From Sphingomonas rhizophila (GTDB lineage: Bacteria; Pseudomonadota; Alphaproteobacteria; Sphingomonadales; Sphingomonadaceae): 64,000 bases of DNA. The stretch covers positions 1,240,001 to 1,304,000 of the forward strand of contig NZ_CP060717.1 of NCBI RefSeq assembly GCF_014396585.1, given 5' to 3'. The translations under genes were made by a program, and so were the position numbers. Position 1 is the first letter of the stretch. The number at the start of each line of letters is the position of its first letter. Under the pieces are notes generated by a model. It worked only from the letters and a program-made list of their open reading frames with translations, made no database searches and had not been told where the DNA came from. This document shows positions 28,885 to 37,294 of the stretch, in pieces.

Positions 28885-29523
28885 ATGAGCCGTACCCTCG
28901 CCCTCCTCACCGCCGTCGCCGCCCTGTCGGGCTGCGTCACGGGTGGGAATGATGATCATCCCTCGCGCGGTGTTGCCTCGGTCAACGTCCCGGTCGTGTC
29001 GCGCCATGACTATGCGCTCGACCTGGCCGCTCCGGACGGGTCGCTGTCGCCGACCGAGGCCGCGCGCCTCGACGGCTGGTTCCGCTCGATGGACCTCGGC
29101 TACGGTGACAACGTCTACATCGACGGAAGCTATGCCGGCATGGCGCGCGATGATGTCGCCCGGATCGCCGGCAACTATGGCCTGCTGCTCAATGCCGGCG
29201 CGCCCCTGACGGCCGGCCAGGTCGCCCCGGGCTATGTCCGCGTGGTCGTCACCCGGGCCCGTGCCTCGGTTCCCGGCTGCCCCGACTGGTCGCGTTCCTC
29301 GACCCCGGACTTCGGCAACAACCAGATGAGCAACTTCGGTTGCGGCGTGAACGGCAACCTGGCCGCGATGGTCGCCAACCCCGAGGACCTGGTCCACGGG
29401 CGCGAAGGCAGCGGCCTCGGCGACAGCCGGAGCGCGGTCAAGGCGATCGATTATTACCGCAAGACTCCGCCGACCGGCACAACCGGCCTCAAGGACGTCA
29501 CCACCTCGAAAGGAAGCAAGTAA
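28885..29523 (+). CDS. cpaD: Tad pilus lipoprotein CpaD
   Basis: 212 residues starting MSRTLALLTAVAALSGC, a lipoprotein signal, followed by a conserved CpaD body including HDYALDL, GYVRVVVTRARASVPGCPDWS and NFGCGVNGNLAAMVANPEDLVHGR. CpaD helps place the secretin in the outer membrane. An upstream in-frame GTG at 28852 overlaps cpaC, but ATG at 28885 gives the better signal peptide. Its TAA overlaps the cpaE ATG. Confidence 0.93.
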   Translation: MSRTLALLTAVAALSGCVTGGNDDHPSRGVASVNVPVVSRHDYALDLAAPDGSLSPTEAARLDGWFRSMDLGYGDNVYIDGSYAGMARDDVARIAGNYGLLLNAGAPLTAGQVAPGYVRVVVTRARASVPGCPDWSRSSTPDFGNNQMSNFGCGVNGNLAAMVANPEDLVHGREGSGLGDSRSAVKAIDYYRKTPPTGTTGLKDVTTSKGSK

Positions 29524-30791
29524 TGAACGCTCCGTTTCAGGCCCGCGCCGGACTGCGTGATCCTTTCACGGCGTTCGTCTGCGATGACGCGACCGCGGAC
29601 ATGCTCCGCCCGGTGGCGGTCGAGCACGGCTGGTCGCCGGAAAAGGTCAACAAGGGCGGCCTGCGCAACGCGGTCCAGTCGCTGTCGGTGTCGGCCAGCC
29701 CGAACATCCTGTTCGTCGACCTGACTGAATCGGCCGACCCGCTCAACGACATCAACGCGCTCGCGGAAGTCTGCGAACCGGGGACGATCGTCATCGCGGC
29801 CGGCCAGGTGAACGACGTCCGCCTTTACCGCGACCTCGTCGCCAGCGGCATCCACGACTACCTGCTGAAGCCGTTCACGGTCGACCAGCTGCGCGACACC
29901 TTCGCGCATGCCCAGTCGATCCTGTCCGGCCCGCGCGGCGAGGCTCAGGCCGACAAGCCGCACGTGATGACCGCCGTCATCGGCGTTCGCGGCGGCGTCG
30001 GCGCCTCGACCCTGGCGACCAGCCTGGCGTGGTTGCTGGGTGAAAAGGCGCACCGTTCGACGGCGCTGCTGGACCTCGACGTCCACTTCGGCACCGGCGC
30101 CCTGGCGCTGGACCTGGAGCCGGGCCGCGGCCTGACCGACGCGATCGAGAATCCGAGCCGTATCGACGGCCTGTTCATCGAACGCGCCATGGTTCGTGCC
30201 AACGAGCGTCTGTCGGTTTTGTCGGCCGAAGCGCCGATCAACCAGCCGATGATCACCGACGGCACGGCCTTCTTCCAACTTCAGGAAGAAATGAAGAACG
30301 CCTTCGAATCGACGGTCATGGACCTGCCGCGTCACATGCTGATCCAGTATCCGCACATGGTGCATGACGCCCATGTCGCGGTCGTGGTCAGCGAGCTCAC
30401 CCTGGCGGCGACGCGCGACACGATCCGCATCCTCGCCTGGCTGAAGTCGAACGCGCCGCAGACCAAGGTGGTCGTGGTCGCCAACCGCCAGCCTTCGGGC
30501 GGCGCGCTGGAGATCAGCCGCAAGGACTTCGAGCAGTCGATCGAACGCGGTGTCGACATCGTGTTTCCCGAGGACGGCAAGATCGCGGCGCAGGCGGCGA
30601 AGCTTGGCAAGCCGATGGCGGAAATCGCCACCGGCAAGCTGGCGGCTCCGTTCACGCAGCTGACCAACATGGTGTTGAGCCATGCCAGCGACGACGTGGC
30701 GGACGCGGAGATCAAGGGCGCCGCGGCCGGCAAGGGCCTGGTCGACAACCTGAAGTCGATGCTGGCCAAGCCGAAGGCCAAGGCGGCCTAA
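29523..30791 (+). CDS. cpaE: Tad localisation ATPase-like protein CpaE/TadZ
   Basis: 422 residues. An N-terminal receiver-like domain (AGQVNDVRLYRDLVASGIHDYLLKPF region) is followed by a ParA/MinD-like domain with GVRGGVGASTLATSLAW as deviant Walker A and ALLDLDVHFG as the Mrp-type motif. TadZ/CpaE proteins place the Tad machine at a cell pole. ATG at 29523 overlaps the cpaD stop. In most tad operons the cpaF/tadA ATPase follows; here a hairpin and then tadB follow instead. Confidence 0.94.
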   Translation: MNAPFQARAGLRDPFTAFVCDDATADMLRPVAVEHGWSPEKVNKGGLRNAVQSLSVSASPNILFVDLTESADPLNDINALAEVCEPGTIVIAAGQVNDVRLYRDLVASGIHDYLLKPFTVDQLRDTFAHAQSILSGPRGEAQADKPHVMTAVIGVRGGVGASTLATSLAWLLGEKAHRSTALLDLDVHFGTGALALDLEPGRGLTDAIENPSRIDGLFIERAMVRANERLSVLSAEAPINQPMITDGTAFFQLQEEMKNAFESTVMDLPRHMLIQYPHMVHDAHVAVVVSELTLAATRDTIRILAWLKSNAPQTKVVVVANRQPSGGALEISRKDFEQSIERGVDIVFPEDGKIAAQAAKLGKPMAEIATGKLAAPFTQLTNMVLSHASDDVADAEIKGAAAGKGLVDNLKSMLAKPKAKAA

Positions 30792-30799
30792 CAATGATT

Positions 30800-30832
30800 G
30801 CGGGAGGGCCGTCGGCGACGGCGCCCTCCCCG
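30800..30832 (+). terminator. Hairpin after cpaE
   Basis: GCGGGAGGGC pairs with GCCCTCCCCGC (one bulged C) around a CGTCGGCGACG loop region that can pair further; TTTGAGG follows. The T-tract is short, so it may attenuate rather than stop transcription. It lies in the 68-base gap between cpaE and tadB, exactly where cpaF is expected in other tad loci. Confidence 0.55.
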
Positions 30833-30859
30833 CTTTGAGGACGGACGGGACACGAGAAG

Positions 30860-31834
30860 ATGCTGTTCGCAATTCTGATGGTCATCGGCCTGGGCGGCAC
30901 CTTGTACCTCGCCACTTCGGCGCTGGGCGGTCCCAACCCGCGCAAGGCGCTCAAGCGCCGTGTCGAAGCACTTCGTGAACGTCACGGAGAAGGCGGCGTC
31001 CTCGCGGCGACGGCGCAGGCGCAGATCCGCAAGCTGATGGCCCAGCGCCAGAGCCGTGCGGAAGGCCTGGCCTCGACCCTGATCCCGAAGCCCGCGCTCC
31101 TGAAAAAGCGCATCGAGCAAACCGGCAAGGACATCACGCTCGCCAAATACGGCGCAATGTCGCTCGGTCTCGGCGTCCTCACCATGGCCGTCCTCATGTT
31201 CAAGGGCGCGCCCTTCTTCCTCGCCTTCTTCCTCGGCGCCTTCGTCGGCATCGGCGTACCGCACTTCGTCATCGGCAAGATGATCAAGCGGCGCATCGCC
31301 AAGTTCAATTCGAACTTCCCGGACGCGATCGAACTGATGGTCCGCGGTCTTCGCTCGGGTCTCCCGATCACCGAAACCCTGGGCATCGTGTCGGGCGAAA
31401 TCCCCGGTCCGGTGGGGATCGAATTCCGCATGGTCAGCGACAAGATGAAGATCGGCCGCACCATGGAAGCCGCGCTCCAGGATACGGCCGACCGTCTCGG
31501 CACGCCGGAATTCCAGTTTTTCGTCATCACGCTGGCTATCCAGCGCGAGACCGGCGGTAACCTGGCCGAAACGCTGTCGAACCTGGCCGACGTGCTCCGC
31601 AAGCGCGCCCAGATGAAGTTGAAGATCCGCGCGATGAGCTCGGAATCGAAGGCTTCGGCGATGATCGTCGGCTCGCTGCCGTTCATCGTCTTCAGCCTCG
31701 TGTGGATGATCAACCCGGGCTACATGGGTGGCTTCTTCTCCGACCAGCGCCTGATCGTGGCCGGCCTCGGCGGCCTGCTGTGGATGTCGATCGGCGTCTT
31801 CATCATGGCCAAGATGGTCAACTTCGAGATCTAA
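30860..31834 (+). CDS. tadB: Tad inner-membrane platform protein TadB
   Basis: 324 residues with an N-terminal membrane segment, a cytoplasmic region, and a type II secretion F (GspF) domain: FPDAIELMVRGLRSGLPITETL and QRETGGNLAETLSNLADVLRKR, then two C-terminal membrane segments. It forms the inner-membrane platform with TadC and normally works with the CpaF/TadA ATPase. ATG at 30860 follows GAGAAG. tadC starts 12 bases downstream. Confidence 0.94.
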   Translation: MLFAILMVIGLGGTLYLATSALGGPNPRKALKRRVEALRERHGEGGVLAATAQAQIRKLMAQRQSRAEGLASTLIPKPALLKKRIEQTGKDITLAKYGAMSLGLGVLTMAVLMFKGAPFFLAFFLGAFVGIGVPHFVIGKMIKRRIAKFNSNFPDAIELMVRGLRSGLPITETLGIVSGEIPGPVGIEFRMVSDKMKIGRTMEAALQDTADRLGTPEFQFFVITLAIQRETGGNLAETLSNLADVLRKRAQMKLKIRAMSSESKASAMIVGSLPFIVFSLVWMINPGYMGGFFSDQRLIVAGLGGLLWMSIGVFIMAKMVNFEI

Positions 31835-31846
31835 GGGACAGTAACG

Positions 31847-32829
31847 ATGGGCAATCCCACACTTCTCGGCGTCGACGTCATCTGGGTCGCTACCCTGCTC
31901 AGCGCGATCGCCACGTTCGCGGTCCTGACCGCCATCTACGCCGCGACCACGGTCAAGGACCCAATGGCCCGCCGCGTGAAGGCGCTCAACGACCGCCGCG
32001 AACAGCTCAAGGCGGGCATCGTCGCCTCGACCAACAAGCGCAAGAAGCTGACGAACAAGAACCAGGCGGCCGACCGGGTTCGCGGGTCCTGTCCAGTTTC
32101 AAGATGCTGCAGGACGACCAGATCAAGAAGACGCAGATCCGCCTGATGCAGGCCGGTATCCGCAGCAAGGACCTGGCGTTCTTCGTCATCTTCGCCCGTT
32201 TCGTCCTGCCCGTCGTGCTGGGCATCGGCGCGATCCTGCTGATCTACGTCGTCGACTTCTTCCCCGCCTGGGGCGCGTTCAAGAAGTATATGTTCGTCGC
32301 CGGCACGATCGGCATCAGCTACAAGGCGCCGGACATCTGGCTGTCGAACAAGTGCAAGAAGCGCAGCGACGCGGTCCGCAAGGGCCTGCCCGACGCGCTC
32401 GACCTGCTCGTCATCTGCGCCGAAGCCGGCCTGACCGTCGACGCCGCGTTCAACCGCGTCGCCAAGGAGTTGGGCAAGGCCTATCCGGAGCTTGGCGACG
32501 AATTCGGCCTGACCGCGATCGAGCTGGGCTTCCTCGCCGAGCGCCGCCAGGCCTTCGAAAACCTGGCGACCCGCGTCGATCTGGAGGCTGTCCGCGGCGT
32601 GGTCACGACCATGATCCAGACCGAAAAATACGGTACGCCGCTCGCCTCGGCCCTGCGCGTGCTGTCGGCGGAATTCCGCAACGAACGCATGATGCGCGCC
32701 GAAGAAAAGGCCGCGCGCCTTCCGGCGATCATGACCGTTCCGCTGATCCTTTTCATCCTGCCGACGCTGTTCATCGTCATCCTCGGGCCGGCGGCCTGCT
32801 CGATTTCGGACAGCTTCATCAACGGCTAG
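31847..32829 (+). CDS. tadC: Tad inner-membrane platform protein TadC, one frameshift
   Basis: 327 residues when repaired. The first 79 residues (membrane segment, then KDPMARRVKALNDRREQ) are in one frame; after the G run 32084-32086 one added base continues into VLSSFKMLQDDQIKKTQIRL and the GspF domain (LPDALDLLVICAEAGLTVDAAF, TMIQTEKYGTPLASALRVLS). It completes the platform with TadB. A strong terminator follows at 32858, ending the tad operon. Confidence 0.92.
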
Positions 32830-32857
32830 GACCAACATCTCCTGGTGGGTGGGAGAG

Positions 32858-32891
32858 CCGCCGTCACTCCTCGCGAGTGGCGGCGGTTTTT
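32858..32891 (+). terminator. Rho-independent terminator of the tad operon
   Basis: CCGCCGTCACTC pairs with GAGTGGCGGCGG (one mismatch) around CTCGC and is followed by TTTTTCG. It sits 28 bases after the tadC stop. Confidence 0.88.
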
Positions 32892-32956
32892 CGTTTCGGG
32901 AACGCATGCGGGCGACAGGCGCTTAACCCCCGATATCGATCTTGCAGGGGTTTCAG

Positions 32957-33250
32957 ATGTTGAACTTTACCACCGACCAATGGGTCATCGTCGCGCTGAT
33001 CTTCGTCCTCGGCCTGTTGATCGGCGGCTTCCTGTTCTCCGGAGGCGGCCGCAAGTGGAAGCAGCGCTACAACAGCGAAGTCGATCGCCGCAAAGAGCTT
33101 GAGCACACCTATGCCGAGCGTGAGAAGGACTGGCGGGAACAGGACAGCCTTCGTGCCGCCGCGCTGAAGCAGCAGGCGCGTGAAACGACGCCGGCCGACC
33201 GACCGCTGTTCGACCGCGATGGCGACGGCATTGACGACCGTCGCGAATAG
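32957..33250 (+). CDS. Small single-pass membrane protein with acidic DxDxDG tail
   Basis: 97 residues. One N-terminal membrane segment (WVIVALIFVLGLLIGGFLF) is followed by a charged, probably helical or coiled region (KWKQRYNSEVDRRKELEHTY) and a C-terminal FDRDGDGIDDRRE that matches the EF-hand/thrombospondin type 3 calcium loop pattern. ATG at 32957 has AGGGG six bases ahead. I do not recognise the family; similar short proteins occur in sphingomonads. It ends immediately before the opposing glyS stop. Confidence 0.75.
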   Translation: MLNFTTDQWVIVALIFVLGLLIGGFLFSGGGRKWKQRYNSEVDRRKELEHTYAEREKDWREQDSLRAAALKQQARETTPADRPLFDRDGDGIDDRRE

Positions 33251-35622
33251 TCAGCCTTCGATTTTCGAGAAATCCGCGACGCTGTGAACGGCGTCGCGGA
33301 AGCGCGCCAGCAGGTTGAGCCGGTGCTTGCGGACATCCGGGTCGGCGTCGTTGACTGTCACCTTGTCGAAGAAGGCATCGATCGGTTCACGTAACGATGC
33401 CAGCGCGGCCATCGCGCCGGTGAAATCCTCCGACTGGACGGCGGCGGCTGCGGTCGGCTCGGCGCGGTCCAGGGCAGCGATCAGAGTCCTTTCCTCTGTC
33501 GGGCCATCGCTTGGCGTCGCCGATCCGCGCGCCATATCGGCCACGGCCTCGGCGATGATCGGCTCCTCGACCTCGCTCAGCGGGTCTTCCTCGCCAGTCT
33601 GCGGAATCCCCTGCTCGCCCCGCGTCGCCATGACTCGCGGCAGGTCCCAATTTTCCTTCTTGAGGATATTCGCCGCGCGCTTGTACCCGGCGAGGAGGTT
33701 TGCGCCCCCGCCTGTCTCGACGAACGCCTGCAACGCGTTTACTCGGGCAAGCAAGCGGACGAAGTCGTCCTCACCACCCAAGGCGAACACGGCGTCAATG
33801 AGGTCGTGACGGACGCCGGCCTCACGCTGCTGAATCTTGAGGCGGTCGGCCAAAAAAGCCATCAGAAGACCTTCGCCGGACAGCATTCTGTCAGCCAGAT
33901 CGGCCAGCCCGAGGTCGCTGAACATTTGTCGGAGATATGCTTCTCGATCAACGCTGTCCGGCCGTAAGCCAAGCTTCGAGAGCGATCGAAAATCGCCTGA
34001 TATCTGAGGCTTTGTCACTCGACGCGCGATTTGTTCACTTAGCTTAAGGCCCGACTCTAAATAGGCATCAAGCAGGTGCATCCTTAAACCATTCGCGACG
34101 AGCAGGTTCAAAGTACTCAGAGCCGCTCTCCTCAAGGCAAATGGGTCTTTCGACCCTGAAGGAGTCATGCCCGCCCCAAAGAACGCTATCAGAGTATCTA
34201 ATTTGTCCGCCAAACTTACAGCGACCGTGACGGGCTGTGTCGGGACCTCATCACCCTGACCGACCGGTTTGTAGTGATCGCGTACGGCGTCGGCGACCGC
34301 GTCCGGTTCGCCCTGCGCGCGGGCGATGTAGCCGCCGATGACGCCCTGCAGTTCCGGGAACTCCCCGACCATCCCGGTCACGAGGTCGGCCTTGGCCAGG
34401 CGCGCCGCTCGTTCGGCCTGCTCGGGGTCGGCGCCGTCGACGATGCCTCGATCGACCAGCCACCGGGCGAGCTTGGCCACCCGCTCGACCTTGTCGGCGA
34501 CGGTGCCAAGCTTTTCGTGGAAGACGATCTGCTCGAGCTTTCGTGCCTGTTCTTCGAGCGGGATCTTGAGGTCCTGTTCCCAGAAGAAACGCGCGTCGCT
34601 GAGCCGAGCGGCCAGAACGCGCTCGTTGCCGGCGACGATCGCCTCACCGCCGTCGTTGGCGTCGATGTTGGCGGTGCAGATGAAGTGCGGCGCCAGCTTG
34701 CCGGCCGGATCGCGCAAGACAAAATATTTCTGGTTGATGCGCGCGGTAAGCTGGATGACCTCCTCCGGCACGTCGAGGAAATCGGGGTCGAACGATCCAA
34801 GAGCGGCACCGGCCATTCGGTCAGGCCGGCGTTCTCGACCACCAGCCCCTCGTCCCTGACCAGCAGGTAGCCCGCGTCCTCCGCCAGTTCGTTGGCGCGG
34901 TCGCGGACCATCGCCTCGCGCTCGTCCTGGTCGACGATGACGTGGCAGGCGCGCAGCTTTTCGACATAGTCATGCGCGCCGCCGATGGTGATCGGGCCCG
35001 GATGATGGAAGCGATGGCCGAGCGTCGTTGGAAGGCTAGTGACCTTGGAGAATGCTCGCTCAACTCCGGCTATCTGACCTTCGGCGTCAGCGAATACATT
35101 GCCCCACGAACTTAGATCGATCGGTAGGTGCTCGCTTCCGAGTATAGCCATCACATTATGTAAGGGACGCACCCACCGAAGCGATTCTGAAGAGACTGAA
35201 TCTTGGCCCCACCGCATCGATTTCGGCCAAGGGAATTGGAAGATAATCGACGGAATCCTCTCGCGTAGAACCTCCGACGTCGCCCTGCCCGCCTTCTCGA
35301 TCCGCGCGAACCAAGTGCCGTCACGATCCTCGAGCTGGTCTTGGTTGAGCCCGGTCTTGCGAAGGAAACCCTCCAGCGCCTGCGGCGGCGCGGAAGTGCG
35401 CGGACCTTTCAGCTCCTCGGTCACCGACTCGGTCTGAAGCGGCAGACTCTTGATGATCAGCGCCAGGCGGCGCGGCGTCGAGAAGGCGGTAATGCCGTCA
35501 TGGCTGAGCCCCGCCGCCGCCAGCGCCTCTGCGAAGCGCTGCGACAGGTCGTTGCGCGCCCGCGCCTGCATCCGCGCCGGAATTTCCTCGCTCAGCAGTT
35601 CCAGCAGGAAGTCCGCGCTCAC
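33251..35622 (-). CDS. glyS: Glycyl-tRNA synthetase beta subunit, one frameshift, mosaic base composition
   Basis: About 790 residues when repaired, longer than the usual ~690-700. The N-terminus [16 protein letters not shown] and the middle [11 protein letters not shown] are GlyS-specific, as is the C-terminal DALRB-like helical part. The frame breaks at 34796-34797 (CC); one added base joins LTEWPVPLL to [16 protein letters not shown] at 35622 overlaps the glyQ stop. Two tracts, ~33961-34210 and ~35030-35280, have about 51-53% GC by hand count against ~70% next to them, yet the protein stays GlyS-like throughout. Beta subunit binds tRNA-Gly and supports aminoacylation by GlyQ. Confidence 0.92.
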
Positions 35623-36478
35623 GCTGCATATCCCTTGTAGGCCATCCACGACTGGCAGGCGCCCTTGGCGAGGTCGCGGACCCGGCCGATGTAGGCCTGC
35701 CGCTCGGCGACCGAGATGACTCCGCGGGCCTGCAGCGTGTTGAAGATGTGGCTCGCCTTGATCGCCTGTTCGTAGGCCGCGATCGGCACTTCCGCCTTCA
35801 GGCTATTCTCGCTTTCGGCGACCGCCTTCCTGAACAGGTCGAACAGCGCCTCGGTGTCGGCGACTTCGAAATGCCACTTCGACATCTGCTTCTCATTGTC
35901 GAGAAAGACATCGCCGTAAGTGACTGCGGCGTCGTTGAATTTCAGGTCAAAGACATTGTTGACGCCCTGGATGTACATCGCCAGCCGTTCCAACCCGTAG
36001 GTCAGCTCGCCCGCGACCGGCTTACAGTCGAAGCCGCCGACCTGCTGGAAATAGGTGAACTGGGTGACCTCCATCCCGTCGCACCAAACTTCCCAGCCGA
36101 GGCCCCAGGCGCCCAGCGTCGGGCTTTCCCAATCGTCCTCGACGAAACGGATGTCGTGCTTCAGCGGATCGATGCCGATCGCGTCGAGCGAACCGAGGTA
36201 AAGTTCCTGGAGATTCTCCGGGCTCGGCTTCAGCATCACCTGATACTGGTAATAATGACCCAGCCGGTTGGGATTCTCGCCATAGCGGCCGTCGGTCGGC
36301 CGGCGGCACGGCTGGACGTACGCCGCCTTCCACGGATCGGGACCGAGCGCGCGGAGCACGGTGGCGGGGTGGAATGTCCCCGCCCCATTTCCATGTCGTA
36401 GGGCTGAAGAATCACGCAGCCCTGCGCACCCCAATAGCGGTGAAGGGTCAGGATCAGGTCTTGGAAGCTGAGCGCCAT
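35619..36478 (-). CDS. glyQ: Glycyl-tRNA synthetase alpha subunit, one frameshift
   Basis: 286 residues when repaired. It starts [20 protein letters not shown], the standard GlyQ N-terminus, and continues [20 protein letters not shown] and the [20 protein letters not shown] motif. It carries the catalytic site of class II glycyl-tRNA synthetase. At the C run 36383-36386 one base is missing: PYDMEMG should continue [18 protein letters not shown]. The ATG at 36478 is chosen for family agreement; an ATG at 36547 would add 23 unrelated residues next to the operator repeats. Confidence 0.94.
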
Positions 36479-36541
36479 GCCCAGCGGCCCTAATGACGCT
36501 TCCGCGCAAGAGCAAGCGACGCCCGATTTGTCACCTTGTCC

Positions 36542-36607
36542 CGACATAGTGTCAGCTTATCTTGACAGTGTCGCGAATCACTGACACTTTGTCAGCATAA
36601 CCTGACA
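36542..36607. promoter_or_regulatory. Duplicated operator between glyQ and the XRE regulator gene
   Basis: Two palindromes TGTCA-N8-TGACA lie at 36550-36567 and 36590-36607, 40 bases centre to centre. Each is preceded by an inverted half-site: GACA-N3-TGTC at 36543-36553 and TGACA-N3-TGTCA at 36582-36594. So a unit (T)GACA-N3-TGTCAG-N7-TGACA occurs twice. The right arm of the first palindrome contains TTGACA (36562-36567), a perfect -35 hexamer. The obvious binder is the XRE protein starting at 36631, probably regulating itself and perhaps glyQS; this is inference. Confidence 0.8.
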
Positions 36608-36630
36608 TCGAGTCGGGTTGGAGACAGGAA

Positions 36631-36840
36631 TTGAACAACCGATTGAGGGTCCTTCGCGCTGAGCGCGGCTGGAGCCAGGCGGAGCTGGGCGGGCGGATTG
36701 GCGTGTCGCGCCAGGCCGTCAATGCGATCGAGACCGGCAAGCACGATCCGTCGCTGCCGCTCGCGTTCCGCATCGCCCGGCTGTTCGAACTGCCGATCGA
36801 GGGAGTGTTCGACGATGGAGCGGGTCATGACCGAGGGTGA
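36631..36840 (+). CDS. Small XRE-family transcriptional regulator
   Basis: 69 residues that are essentially one helix-turn-helix domain: LRVLRAERGWSQAELGGRIG then VSRQAVNAIETGKHDPSL. It begins with TTG at 36631 directly after GGAGACAGGAA, a strong ribosome-binding site. The protein resembles the single-domain YozG/HipB-like regulators. It overlaps the next gene by 14 bases, so the pair forms an operon. A tandem operator lies 24 bases upstream, pointing to autoregulation. Confidence 0.88.
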   Translation: MNNRLRVLRAERGWSQAELGGRIGVSRQAVNAIETGKHDPSLPLAFRIARLFELPIEGVFDDGAGHDRG

Positions 36841-37252
36841 GAAATTGCATGCCGAGCAGCGCAGGAAATTCTGGCGCAACCTGATGATCGTTGGGGCTTT
36901 CGGCGCACCGCTCGGCTTCGGGGTCGGTTTCGGTTTCGGCAAATCACGGGGCGACTTCGACGCGTTCTGGACCATGGTGCCGCAATGGCTGGTCGTTGCG
37001 CTCGTCGCACTATCGGTTGGCGGCCTGCTCTACGGGAGCTGGCGCTTCTACCGATCGATCGACGAGATCGAACTGGTCGATAATCTGTGGAGCTCGGTGG
37101 CGGCCTACGCCGCCTATGCCGTGATCTTTCCGGCCTGGTGGGCACTGGGCAAGGCGAAGGTCACGCCGGAGCCCAACGACTGGGCGATCTACCTTGCGGC
37201 CCTGGTGATCGGCCTTGCCGCCTACGGCAAGCGCAAGTGGGACGCCCGCTGA
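36827..37252 (+). CDS. Membrane protein co-expressed with the XRE regulator
   Basis: 141 residues with about four membrane segments: LMIVGAFGAPLGFGVGFGFG, PQWLVVALVALSVGGLLYG, VAAYAAYAVIFPAWWALG and WAIYLAALVIGLAAYG. No enzymatic motif is seen. ATG at 36827 has GGAG six bases ahead; ATG at 36815 is an alternative. Small XRE plus membrane protein pairs are common in sphingomonads but their role is not known to me. Confidence 0.78.
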   Translation: MTEGEKLHAEQRRKFWRNLMIVGAFGAPLGFGVGFGFGKSRGDFDAFWTMVPQWLVVALVALSVGGLLYGSWRFYRSIDEIELVDNLWSSVAAYAAYAVIFPAWWALGKAKVTPEPNDWAIYLAALVIGLAAYGKRKWDAR

Positions 37253-37294
37253 CGGTTCAACATTCGCTAACCCGTACCTAGGTAGACGGCACCT

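Noticed and set aside
36542-36607. CRISPR-like short repeat array
   Set aside because: Only two copies of an inverted half-site pattern with no spacers of constant length; it fits an operator.
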